This document shows, one piece after another, positions 21,376 to 29,057 of a DNA stretch of 29,072 nucleotides. A program made the position numbers and the translations under genes. The notes below the pieces were generated by a model that worked only from the letters and a program-made list of their open reading frames with translations, was not told where the DNA came from and did not search any database. Numbering within the stretch: position 1 is the first letter of the stretch; each line of letters opens with the position of its first letter. Source of the DNA: Pyrolobus sp964613695 (lineage in GTDB: Archaea; Thermoproteota; Thermoprotei_A; Sulfolobales; Pyrodictiaceae); contig CAZTIR010000014.1 in the NCBI GenBank assembly GCA_964613695.1, forward strand, positions 1 to 29,072, in the 5' to 3' direction.

Positions 21376-22558
21376 CATCGAACACCCTCTTAACCTCACA
21401 CTTCTCCAACATACGTAGCTGTTCGAGGACATAGTCGCGTATCTCCTTAACACTGGGGAGGTTGCGGACGAGCCTACCATCCTCGATGTATTTGACTAGG
21501 AGGGGCTTGTATCCCTCAGGAGGCTTGGCGTTAAACGGTTTCACAATCCTCTCACAGCCTCTCACATAGACCTGCTTGGCTCCAGGCAGCTTACCCCTCT
21601 TGGTCCTGGCTTCAAAACCGTTACCATAGTCGACCTCTACTATATCCATGCTTATGTCTACGCTCGGCGGGAACGCTACACTCGTACCGACACCGAAGCC
21701 GTCGGCAACGTCGCGTAGCTCCCTAATCTGCTCCTCATCTAGGCCCCCGCTCACGAGTATTCTCACATTACGGTATCCGTGAAGATCCAGAGTCCACCTA
21801 ACCTCCTCGACGATCTCCCTCATGTTACCACGCCTAGACCTCGGGGTGTCGAGCCTAACGCCCCATAGCTTCTCACCCAGAGTCCTCGCAGCCATTAGAG
21901 CCTCCTCGCGCTCATCGTAGAAGGTGTCCACGAGCGCTATCCGAGGTATATCCTCCTCTAGGAACCTATCGAACGCCTTCCAAGCCTCCACCTGATCGCC
22001 GAAGAGTATTATGAGGGCGTGTGGCATTGTACCACTCGGCTTCAACCCGAGGTACTTCTCGGCAGCAACACCGGCCACGCCATCAACGCCACCGATGTAA
22101 GCCGCTCTATCGACACTCGGGGCTATCGCAGGGTGAACTGCACGAAGGCCGAAGAAGAGTACGGGCTTATCGCCAGCCGCTAAGCGTATCCTAGCAGCTT
22201 TCGTGGCTATGCTTGTAGCGTGTCTTAACACCCCCAGCACGGCCGTCTCGAGATCCGCGAACTCGTAGTACGGCCCCTCTACTATCATGAGGGGCTCTCG
22301 TGGGTAGAAGATAGTCCCCTCTGGCATAGCATACACGTTCACACGCCTACCTTCTAATATCGCCAGAGCCTCCTCGAGGCCAGCGAATACTGCCCACTCG
22401 TAGCCCCTAGGCATACTATACACGTGAAACTCCGCCCTAACCCTCCTATCGCGCAGGCCCGCAGCCTCAACAACCCTCCTCGTACGGTGGAAGTACACAT
22501 CAGCAGTCTCACCACGCTTTATCTCCTCGAGGGTCGCCACATAGAGCCTAGGCTTCAC
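21368..22558 (-). CDS. pncB: Nicotinate phosphoribosyltransferase
   Basis: Joins nicotinate and PRPP to make nicotinate mononucleotide in NAD salvage. The 396-residue protein has the N-terminal TADVYFHRTRRVVEAAG of the family, the PRPP-site and quinolinate-phosphoribosyltransferase-like barrel (GLRAVHPAIAPSVDRAAYIG, KPSGTMPHALIILFGD), IALVDTFYDEREEAL, WGVRLDTPRSRRGN and ILVSGGLDEEQI with FGVGTSVAF, which together bind phosphate and substrate. The archaeal short form lacks the long C-terminal part of bacterial PncB. Starts at GTG 22558. It is divergent from a thioredoxin gene; both starts are preceded by GGCTGGGT. Confidence 0.93.
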   Translation of the reverse strand: MKPRLYVATLEEIKRGETADVYFHRTRRVVEAAGLRDRRVRAEFHVYSMPRGYEWAVFAGLEEALAILEGRRVNVYAMPEGTIFYPREPLMIVEGPYYEFADLETAVLGVLRHATSIATKAARIRLAAGDKPVLFFGLRAVHPAIAPSVDRAAYIGGVDGVAGVAAEKYLGLKPSGTMPHALIILFGDQVEAWKAFDRFLEEDIPRIALVDTFYDEREEALMAARTLGEKLWGVRLDTPRSRRGNMREIVEEVRWTLDLHGYRNVRILVSGGLDEEQIRELRDVADGFGVGTSVAFPPSVDISMDIVEVDYGNGFEARTKRGKLPGAKQVYVRGCERIVKPFNAKPPEGYKPLLVKYIEDGRLVRNLPSVKEIRDYVLEQLRMLEKCEVKRVFDAK

Positions 22559-22560
22559 GA

Positions 22561-22629
22561 TACCCAGCCCCCACTAGAAAGCAACCCGAATAATTACCCA
22601 GCCAGCCGCCCAACCTAATAGGCTGGGTG
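22561..22629. promoter_or_regulatory. Shared divergent promoter with three copies of GGCTGGGT
   Basis: AATAATTA (22589-22596) is a near-symmetric TATA element about 25 bases from expected starts on both sides. The sequence GGCTGGGT occurs immediately before both start codons: on the minus strand at 22569-22562 (GGCTGGGTATC then GTG) and on the plus strand at 22621-22628 (GGCTGGGTGCT then ATG). A third copy on the minus strand at 22603-22596 abuts the TATA element. The copies near the starts could act as ribosome-binding sites (GGGT); the third suggests a DNA-level role. Confidence 0.5.
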
Positions 22630-22631
22630 CT

Positions 22632-23051
22632 ATGGAGGAGCTGCTACGCAAACTCCGAGAGAGTATCGACTCGCGCATAGAGAGCATAGAGAAGGAACAC
22701 AAGCCCCCTGTAGAGAAGCTAACGGAGGAGAACTTCGAGAAAGAGATTAGGAGGGCGCCGATAGCGGTAGTGCTCTTCACCGCACCCTGGTGCCAACCCT
22801 GTAAAGCATTCGAACCTCTCTTCGAGATAGTAGCCAGGAAGCTGGTTAACGATGAGAGGTATAGGGGTAAGCTGGTTTTCGGCATACTGGATACCGACGC
22901 GTACCCCCACGTAGCGGACAAGTATCAAGTCGATAAGATACCGACCATCATAATATACTATAACGGCAACGTGGCAGACGTGATAGTGGGCGCCACGACG
23001 GAGGAGACGCTAGTACGCAAGATAACCGATATAATATCGAAGTCGAGTTAG
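22632..23051 (+). CDS. Thioredoxin-like protein with N-terminal helical extension
   Basis: A 139-residue protein. Residues about 28-135 form a thioredoxin fold with the active site WCQPC (C54, C57) and the cis-proline loop DKIPTIIIYYNG. The first 25 residues (EELLRKLRESIDSRIESIEK) are a charged amphipathic helix not found in minimal thioredoxins, perhaps a docking helix. No signal peptide, so cytosolic disulphide reduction is likely. The Q-P dipeptide between the cysteines differs from the classic Gly-Pro, which would shift its redox potential. Divergent from pncB with a shared promoter; an inverted repeat after the stop may end its transcript. Confidence 0.9.
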   Translation: MEELLRKLRESIDSRIESIEKEHKPPVEKLTEENFEKEIRRAPIAVVLFTAPWCQPCKAFEPLFEIVARKLVNDERYRGKLVFGILDTDAYPHVADKYQVDKIPTIIIYYNGNVADVIVGATTEETLVRKITDIISKSS

Positions 23052-23055
23052 GAGG

Positions 23056-23103
23056 GAAGACCGGTCGGCAAAGGGGGAGGCCTCTTCATCCCAACCGGTC
23101 TTC
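23056..23103. terminator. Perfect 10-base inverted repeat between convergent genes
   Basis: GAAGACCGGT (23056-23065) is exactly complementary to ACCGGTCTTC (23094-23103), with a 28-base loop that includes the small palindrome GAGGCCTC. It lies five bases after the thioredoxin stop and 18 bases before the end of the convergent gene at 23121, so it could form at the 3' end of both transcripts. There is no long T-tract, so it is not a classical archaeal oligo-T terminator; it may protect mRNA ends. Confidence 0.45.
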
Positions 23104-23120
23104 TCGGGGACAGCGTCTCC

Positions 23121-23966
23121 TCACAAAACCCTCCAAACACGGAGGACATCCCCAAGTCTCTTAAAACCTATCACCGCCAAAGACTCGCACAAACCAAGCC
23201 CCGTTCTATCGGGAAACGAGCCAAGCCGAGGCCAGGAACCGGAGAGTAGATAATAGAGCCACGAGAGTAAACACCCGCCTTCAGCAACCACATACCCTTC
23301 GCAAATTCCACATTTCAACGCCTCACCAGCATCGCTCCCACTCTCACCACCAGCGCCAGTAGAGGCCTCCACCCTACCCGTAGCCAGGAAACCCTCAAGA
23401 CCATCTGCTCTCAGGACACGACCATTAATGATAACCGCATCCAACCCCCTCAGACTGTGCAACAGGATGCCACACAGTCTGCATAGACCGCTTTCACCCT
23501 CCTCGCAAGAGATAAGCACCTTGCCTCCCGCCTTGCCCTCGAAGCGCCTACCTAGGAGATAGGCCACACTAGACCAGCCATAATCTGCTACATAGTAGCC
23601 TCTGCCGAACTCCTCTATAAGACTCTCTAGGAGCATAGACGCTGAACAGCTCCCTACACGCGCCGGAGCATAGACAATTATAGGCTCTAGCACCTGATCC
23701 TCGATGCTTTCAGCAGCAAGGAGCGCCAAGACAAGACTCCTATACATGGCTACAACTTGCGCCGATCTAGCGCCCGTGATTAGCATATACAGGGGTTTTG
23801 CAATAACAAGCGAGCGTCTCAGCCTAGGAGGGAGCGTAAAGACGTACACTGTATCGCGTCTAACTAGATTATCTTCGAGAGATAGGATCTCCATCTCCCT
23901 CACGTTTACGGGCACCGGCGTTAAGAGCTTCGAGCCCCCCATGAGAGCAAGCTCTTCAAACCCCAT
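23121..23966 (-). CDS. Unknown cysteine-containing protein
   Basis: A 281-residue protein I do not recognise. ATG 23966 is supported by a minus-strand TATA-like TAAAATA near 23999-24005, giving a leader of about ten bases. Eight cysteines occur, several grouped: SCEEGESGLCRLCG (C154, C162, C165) and KCGICEGYVV (C219, C222) with C232, reminiscent of a split zinc site. A glycine/serine-rich linker (ASTGAGGESGSDAG) separates the two groups. The N-terminal 140 residues alternate strands and helices (SLVIAKPLYMLITGA, EPIIVYAPARVG), suggesting a Rossmann-like fold. No signal or membrane helix. Standalone on the minus strand. Confidence 0.72.
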   Translation of the reverse strand: MGFEELALMGGSKLLTPVPVNVREMEILSLEDNLVRRDTVYVFTLPPRLRRSLVIAKPLYMLITGARSAQVVAMYRSLVLALLAAESIEDQVLEPIIVYAPARVGSCSASMLLESLIEEFGRGYYVADYGWSSVAYLLGRRFEGKAGGKVLISCEEGESGLCRLCGILLHSLRGLDAVIINGRVLRADGLEGFLATGRVEASTGAGGESGSDAGEALKCGICEGYVVAEGGCLLSWLYYLLSGSWPRLGSFPDRTGLGLCESLAVIGFKRLGDVLRVWRVL

Positions 23967-24076
23967 GCCACAACCCTAGCCCACATTTACCAGCACGGTA
24001 TTTTACAGAGAGCAGGGGGCTGTGAGGAGTAAGGCCGAGGCCCGAGTTGTGAGGAGAGAGGATGGCACCGAGCCCA

Positions 24077-25597
24077 TCACTTAACCCTCTGGAAGGGTGG
24101 CTTGTACTCCTCATCCTGCACGAAGCCCATGCCTAGCTTGGCCGCCATCTCGGCGCGGGCGAGTTGGTAGCCTAGATACGCGGCATGCTCCGGGTTCACA
24201 TTGAAATCGTGTACAATCCTCCTAGCTATCGAGAGACCCTCCCTGCCCCTATAGATCCTCCTACGACCGCTCCTCGCGTCTACATACTCTACGATTATCT
24301 CCCCGCGCTTAACACCGATCCTCGCATACCCCTGGTCAAACCAGCGAGGCTCAACATGCCCAACCTCTATAACCTCAACACCCTTATCGCCTGGAGCCCA
24401 CATGTCGCCCTTGCCCAGCAGCGTTAGGTCGAGACGCAGGTCCGAGGGCAAGACCTTCCTCTCGACCGAGACTGCGATAATGCTAAGCGCCGTTCTAGCC
24501 TCGTGGGGCTCGAACCCCCTCTTAGCCACAACCCAGTATACGCTCGCATGCAGCTCGTACCCTATGCCAGCAGCTAGCAGGAAGACTGGGAAAGCATCAG
24601 TGCCCAGAGCATCCTCGATGCTAGCCAGGCTGAACAAGAGTGGATAATTGCCGCCAAAACGCCTCTCCCACTCGTTAATAACCCGGTAGGGCTCGAGGCT
24701 CTCGACGAAGCCCAGAGGCGGGGGTATTACAATAGGATCGAGTATTATCCCCTCGAAGCCCAGCTTTGATGCCATCTCAATCCCCTTAGCCAAGAGGTTT
24801 AGCTTGTCTCTAGCATCCCTGGGGTAGATGCCACGCTGCTCATCGTAAGGCTGTAGCACGAAGAACGCCTTATCGCGATACTCTGTGAACTCGGCTAGAG
24901 AGGCGGCGGACACGCCGGAGACTAGGCTGGCCCCCATCTCCAACGCCATCTTCATCCTAGACATTCTAGACGTCTCGATGCCGAAGGGGATTGGGTCGCT
25001 CTCCTCGCGCAACCTGGAGAGATACCACTTCACCTCCTCGTCGCTGAGATTAGGCATGTCCCCGAATACTATGAAGTCGGGGTTAGCGCTCTTAACCATC
25101 TCTACTAGCTCGTCGAAATCCCTGCCCGGGGTAACCTCGACAACAATGCTATACGCCGGCGGCATGTACACACAGGAGCCCTCAACACAAACCCGTCTAG
25201 CCTTAGAGAATACGCTGCGCACAGCCTCCCGAATATGGATGCTGATGTCGCTATAATCCTCGCGTATATCTCCCTCAGCTATCATCTTGAGCACGAGCGG
25301 GAGGTCGCCAGCGCCCAACGGGCCTTTCACAACAAGCACTCCGAGCCTCTTGCTAGCCTCCCGCGGGTCTACACTAGACCTGCCGGGTACTATCACGAGA
25401 TCGTACCTGCGGTAATCGGGCACGAGGACTGGGAGTAGTTTAGCAAGGTTCTCGGTGGTTATCGAGGATGCTGTAGGCACGGGTAACGCTACTACATCGA
25501 TTCTCACGCCTAGCTGCCGCTCAGACTCCTCGGCGACATCGCGTATCAGGCTATATGCTTGCGTGCTTGTGACCACTAGCAGGCGGCGTAGACGCAA
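24077..25597 (-). CDS. Dihydropteroate synthase-like protein (TIGR00284 type)
   Basis: About 506 residues. The N-terminal 120 residues are a flavodoxin-like segment (LLVVTSTQAYSLIRDVAEES, YDLVIVPGRSS), followed by a TIM-barrel resembling dihydropteroate synthase: YSIVVEVTPGRDFDELVEM, PIPFGIETSRMSRMKMALEM, GASLVSGVSAASL, and GFEGIILDPIVIPPP. A C-terminal domain of about 120 residues (RIGVKRGEIIVEYVDARSG, then HAAYLGYQLARAEMAAKLGM) completes the archaeal family layout. A pterin-related role is inferred from the barrel; the exact reaction in crenarchaea is unsettled. The frame extends to TTG 25639, but the palindromic TATA region at 25630-25644 would start the minus transcript near 25611, so TTG 25597 is preferred. 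Confidence 0.82.
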   Translation of the reverse strand: MRLRRLLVVTSTQAYSLIRDVAEESERQLGVRIDVVALPVPTASSITTENLAKLLPVLVPDYRRYDLVIVPGRSSVDPREASKRLGVLVVKGPLGAGDLPLVLKMIAEGDIREDYSDISIHIREAVRSVFSKARRVCVEGSCVYMPPAYSIVVEVTPGRDFDELVEMVKSANPDFIVFGDMPNLSDEEVKWYLSRLREESDPIPFGIETSRMSRMKMALEMGASLVSGVSAASLAEFTEYRDKAFFVLQPYDEQRGIYPRDARDKLNLLAKGIEMASKLGFEGIILDPIVIPPPLGFVESLEPYRVINEWERRFGGNYPLLFSLASIEDALGTDAFPVFLLAAGIGYELHASVYWVVAKRGFEPHEARTALSIIAVSVERKVLPSDLRLDLTLLGKGDMWAPGDKGVEVIEVGHVEPRWFDQGYARIGVKRGEIIVEYVDARSGRRRIYRGREGLSIARRIVHDFNVNPEHAAYLGYQLARAEMAAKLGMGFVQDEEYKPPFQRVK

Positions 25598-25629
25598 GGT
25601 AATACCATTCCCGTTTCTAAAGGGGCACC

Positions 25630-25644
25630 GGGTATACAATACCC
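25630..25644. promoter_or_regulatory. Palindromic TATA element between divergent genes
   Basis: GGGTAT-ACA-ATACCC is a perfect six-base inverted repeat containing TATAC on both strands. A start about 25 bases to the right falls at about 25661, 12 bases before the aldo/keto reductase ATG; to the left it falls near 25611, 14 bases before the TTG chosen for the dihydropteroate synthase-like gene. Confidence 0.45.
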
Positions 25645-25672
25645 TTACCCTACGCGACCCCGGAGACGAGAC

Positions 25673-26659
25673 ATGGTACCCAAGCGTACACTCGGCCGCA
25701 GAGGACCCCAGATATCCGTAATCGGGGTTGGATTATGGCAGGCAGGCTCCATATACTGGGGCGGGCGAAACGAGCAAACACTAAGAGAGATACGTAGAGG
25801 CATAATACGCGCCATAGAGCATGGCATAAACTTCTTCGACACAGCGGAGATCTACGGGAAGGGCGTCTCCGAGAAGATACTAGGCGAGACTCTAAGAGAA
25901 GCTGGCGCACGAGACGAGGCGATAATAGCGACCAAGGTGGCCGGCTACCGCTGGACAAGAAGCGATATACTAAAAGCAGTTAAACACAGCGTTGAGAGGC
26001 TCGGGACACACATAGACCTCATCCAGCACCACTGGCCCCCACCCTTCTACGCCCCACTCTGCCGCGTGGTAAGAGCCCTCGAGGAGGTGGTGGATCGGGG
26101 CCTCGCCTCCTACATAGGCCTCTCCAACTACCCGACACGCCTCCTCCAAAAAGCGTTAGAGTGTCTAAAGAAGCACGATATAGTCTCGAACCAGGTGCAG
26201 TATAGCCTAGCATACCGCAAACCTGAGACAAGCCTCAAACCGTTCATGGAGAAGCACGGCATCACACTGATAGCTTGGAGCCCCCTGGCCAAAGGCGCAC
26301 TAGCAGGAGCCAAGCCGGACACTCTAGCCAAGAAACTAGACCCCGTGTTCAAGAGAGCATCACAAGACGCCAGGCTACAGGAGACACTCGAGAAGATAGC
26401 TAGGAGGCATAACGCCACCAAGGCCGAGGTGGCGCTCGCATGGCTAATAGCCAGGAACGCTGTACCCATACCCGGTTTCCGCAAAGCATCCAGGATAGAT
26501 AGCATAGCGAGAGCCGCACAGCTCCAACTAACCGAGGAGGAGGTGAGGGAGCTAGACCGGGTGAGCAGCACCTACGCGCAGGGAGAGTACGACTCGCTCC
26601 GCATAAACAGGTTCATACCGGGAGTGCTGCAGAGGCTCGCTCTATTGCTGGGAGCTTGA
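25673..26659 (+). CDS. Aldo/keto reductase
   Basis: A 328-residue NAD(P)H-dependent oxidoreductase of the AKR superfamily (TIM barrel). The catalytic tetrad is visible: D56 and Y61 in FFDTAEIYGKG, K88 in ATKV, and a histidine in LIQHHWPP (H119 or H120). The cofactor-binding segments IAWSPLAKGALAG and AVPIPGFRKASRI are typical, though the usual second arginine-rich contact is altered. IGLSNYPTRLLQKAL matches the central G-x-S-N motif. The substrate cannot be told. ATG 25673 with GGAG ten bases upstream. Codon use shifts toward ACA/AGA/CTA compared with genes at the left end. Convergent with EF-2. Confidence 0.92.
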   Translation: MVPKRTLGRRGPQISVIGVGLWQAGSIYWGGRNEQTLREIRRGIIRAIEHGINFFDTAEIYGKGVSEKILGETLREAGARDEAIIATKVAGYRWTRSDILKAVKHSVERLGTHIDLIQHHWPPPFYAPLCRVVRALEEVVDRGLASYIGLSNYPTRLLQKALECLKKHDIVSNQVQYSLAYRKPETSLKPFMEKHGITLIAWSPLAKGALAGAKPDTLAKKLDPVFKRASQDARLQETLEKIARRHNATKAEVALAWLIARNAVPIPGFRKASRIDSIARAAQLQLTEEEVRELDRVSSTYAQGEYDSLRINRFIPGVLQRLALLLGA

Positions 26660-26698
26660 AGAGGGGGCAGCGTCGTAAGAAAGACTCTCTCCGATGGC

Positions 26699-28918
26699 TT
26701 AGTACTGCTCGATGAAGTCCTCGGGCTTCGGGGGCTCGGGTGGCAGGCCCTTCCTCTCCCTAATCTTCCTCACGATATCCATCAGCATGTTGTCGGGTAC
26801 TGGCGCCCAGCGGCTGAACTCTGTGCCCCAGAAGGCTCTACCAGCGCTAGCGCTCCTAAGCTCGGCCGCCAGGTCGAAGCTCTCCGCGACCGGCACCTCA
26901 GCTATAATCCTCATAACCATGCCCATGTCGATCATGTTGAGTATCTTGCCCCTCCTCTTGGTTATCACTGCTATAACGTTGCTGACATACTCGTGGGGCA
27001 CCCTGATGTCAAGCTTCTGGAGCGGCTCTAGGAGAGTCGGCCTCGCCGTCAACATACCAGCATAGATGGCGTTCCTCAGAGCCGGGAAGAGCTGGGCAGG
27101 GCCGCGGTGAGCCGGGTCCTCGTGGATTATCGCGTCGTGCAGTATCACCTTAACGCCTCTGACAGGCTCCTTGGCCAGCGGCCCCTCTTTCATAGCGAGC
27201 CTGAAGCCTTGTATCAGCGTATCCTTCACCTCGCGTAGGTGCTGCACACCAGTAGTCTTATCGACAAACACGTTGATGTTCTCGTCGATAGCCCATATGC
27301 GCTTCGCCTCGTCATAGTCCCAGCCCGCCTTGTCGCGTAGTATGCGAGCCCTCTCCCTCGGATCCATGTCATCGGTGATCTCGCCCTTCTGTATCAGCTC
27401 GATGGTGGTCTCGTCGAGAGGCTCAACGCTAACATATAGCTTGTTGTGCTTGTTCGGGCTCTTGCCCTCGAAGATCTGACTCTTGGCCCTTACAGTCTCG
27501 CGGTAGACCACTATCGGCGGCGACGTCTTCACCTCAAGCCCGAAGTTCTCCTTGAGGCTCCACAAAGCAATCTCGATGTGCAGTGGGCCCATGCCGCTGA
27601 TGAGGTACTCGCCGGTCTCCTGGTTTATCTTGACGACGAGGTTCGGGTCCTCAATGCTCATGAGCCTGAGAGCCTCTATCAGCTTTGGCAGGTCGCGCGG
27701 GTTCTTCGGCTCGATCGCGACCGTTACTACAGGCTCGCTCACATACCTTAGACTCTCGAAAGGCGCCATCACGTCCTTGAGGCTTAGATCCACCACGGTC
27801 TCGCCAGCCCTCGCCTCGTCGAGGCCGAGGGCCGCAGCGATGTTACCCGCGGGTATCTCGTCTACAACCTCGCGATCGGGGCCCATGTAGATGCTAACCT
27901 GCAGTATCCTCTGCTTCTTCTTCGCGTTGACCAGCCACACCTCGACTCCCGGGCGCAAGGTGCCAGCGAATATCCTCCCCGTGGCCACGAGCCTCCTTAT
28001 CTTCGGATCTATCCTCATGTCCGCCACGACGAAGACAACCGGAGCATTGGGATCGGCCTCCATCATTGCTTTACCGATCTCGGTGTTTATGTCGCCCTTC
28101 CATATCTTGGGTATCCTATACCTCTGCGCGGTGCGCGGGTCGGGTATGAACTTCACAACCATGTCTAGCAGTGCCTCGTGCAGCGGCGCCACCTTTGAGG
28201 CGAACTCCTCTACAGCCTCCTTACCCCTGTTATAAGCCTCGATCACGTCGTTGAACTTGATACCCTTCTTCTCAGCCATCGGTACCGTGAAGCCCCACTT
28301 GTCGCGAGCGCTCCCGAAGGCCACGTTACCCTTCTTCGGGTCTATCTTCCACTTCTCCTTGAACCCCGGCTCGCCGTAGAGCTCTATCAGGTTGTTAACC
28401 TCCTTTATTATCTCGACGAACCTCTGCATTATCTGCTGCGGCGTGTACTTCAGCTCCTTGATGAGCCTATCAACCTTGTTTATGAAGAGAACTGGGCGCA
28501 CACGCTCCTCGAGCGCCTGGCGTAGAACGGTCTCGGTCTGGGGCATTACACCCTCAACGGCATCGACCACCACGATAGCACCGTCTATCATCCTAAGGCT
28601 CCTCGTCACCTTACCCGAGAAGTCCACGTGACCCGGCGTGTCAACGAGGTTAATCACGTAGGGCTTACCTTGGTACTCGTGGTAGAGGCTAATGTTAGCG
28701 GACTTCACCGTGATGCCGCGCTGCTGCTCGACAGCCAGGTAGTCCATTGCGAGTGCCTCGCCAGCGACCTTCCTCGAGATGATGCCGGCCGCCGCCAACA
28801 GGCTATCAGTAGTGGTCGTCTTACCGTGATCGACGTGGGCAATGATACCGATGTTCCTAACTTGCTCCGGGTTCCTCATTATCTGCAGAATCTCGTGTAC
28901 GAACTTTACCCTAGGCAC
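26699..28918 (-). CDS. fusA: Translation elongation factor 2
   Basis: EF-2 drives ribosomal translocation with GTP. The 739-residue protein has all G motifs: AHVDHGKTT (P-loop), RGITV (switch I), DTPGHVDF (switch II), NKVD and GSA. Domains II-V follow; AHRGPAQLFPALRNA contains the histidine that becomes diphthamide, and GRRGKILNMID begins the domain V strand conserved in the family. It starts at GTG 28918, with GAGGGGT five bases ahead and TTATAA at 28957-28962 giving a leader of about 16 bases. The C-terminus EDFIEQY is the usual crenarchaeal end. It stands alone, convergent with the reductase gene. Confidence 0.98.
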   Translation of the reverse strand: MPRVKFVHEILQIMRNPEQVRNIGIIAHVDHGKTTTTDSLLAAAGIISRKVAGEALAMDYLAVEQQRGITVKSANISLYHEYQGKPYVINLVDTPGHVDFSGKVTRSLRMIDGAIVVVDAVEGVMPQTETVLRQALEERVRPVLFINKVDRLIKELKYTPQQIMQRFVEIIKEVNNLIELYGEPGFKEKWKIDPKKGNVAFGSARDKWGFTVPMAEKKGIKFNDVIEAYNRGKEAVEEFASKVAPLHEALLDMVVKFIPDPRTAQRYRIPKIWKGDINTEIGKAMMEADPNAPVVFVVADMRIDPKIRRLVATGRIFAGTLRPGVEVWLVNAKKKQRILQVSIYMGPDREVVDEIPAGNIAAALGLDEARAGETVVDLSLKDVMAPFESLRYVSEPVVTVAIEPKNPRDLPKLIEALRLMSIEDPNLVVKINQETGEYLISGMGPLHIEIALWSLKENFGLEVKTSPPIVVYRETVRAKSQIFEGKSPNKHNKLYVSVEPLDETTIELIQKGEITDDMDPRERARILRDKAGWDYDEAKRIWAIDENINVFVDKTTGVQHLREVKDTLIQGFRLAMKEGPLAKEPVRGVKVILHDAIIHEDPAHRGPAQLFPALRNAIYAGMLTARPTLLEPLQKLDIRVPHEYVSNVIAVITKRRGKILNMIDMGMVMRIIAEVPVAESFDLAAELRSASAGRAFWGTEFSRWAPVPDNMLMDIVRKIRERKGLPPEPPKPEDFIEQY

Positions 28919-28955
28919 TCTCTACCCCTCAACGCGAGTCAACAACGTTAAACCC

Positions 28956-28963
28956 GTTATAAG
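28956..28963. promoter_or_regulatory. TATA element for EF-2, possibly bidirectional
   Basis: GTTATAAG contains the palindrome TTATAA. On the minus strand it would start EF-2 mRNA near 28934. On the plus strand it would start a transcript near 28986, the beginning of the candidate C/D-like RNA. Confidence 0.55.
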
Positions 28964-28984
28964 CCTTGAGCTTGTACATGGAGG

Positions 28985-29057
28985 GCGCCGGTGAAGAAGG
29001 GATCCCTGCCTGAAGAGTGATGAGCTTTCGGTCGCACTAGAGGCGCCGCGCCACAGC
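28985..29057 (+). ncRNA. Weak candidate C/D box small RNA
   Basis: On the plus strand: C-like GTGAAGA (28991-28997), 12-base spacer, D' CTGA (29010-29013), three bases, C' GTGATGA (29017-29023), then a second guide region. The internal D'/C' pair is perfect. GGCGCC occurs at 28984-28989 and again at 29042-29047, and could close a terminal stem. A proper D box is missing: CTAGA at 29037-29041 stands where CTGA should be, and the first spacer (AGGGATCCCT) is a palindrome. The transcript would begin about 25 bases after the TTATAA at 28957. It resembles the better candidate at 11309-11368 in sequence, order and promoter distance. The rest of 28919-29072 shows no gene. Confidence 0.33.

Noticed and set aside
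24021..24056. Direct repeat TGTGAGGAG (24021-24029 and 24048-24056)
   Set aside because: Only nine bases, purine-rich, two copies, and in a gap after a gene end; likely chance in this composition.
26128..26571. 147-codon minus-strand open frame inside the aldo/keto reductase gene
   Set aside because: Antisense to a gene with an intact catalytic tetrad.
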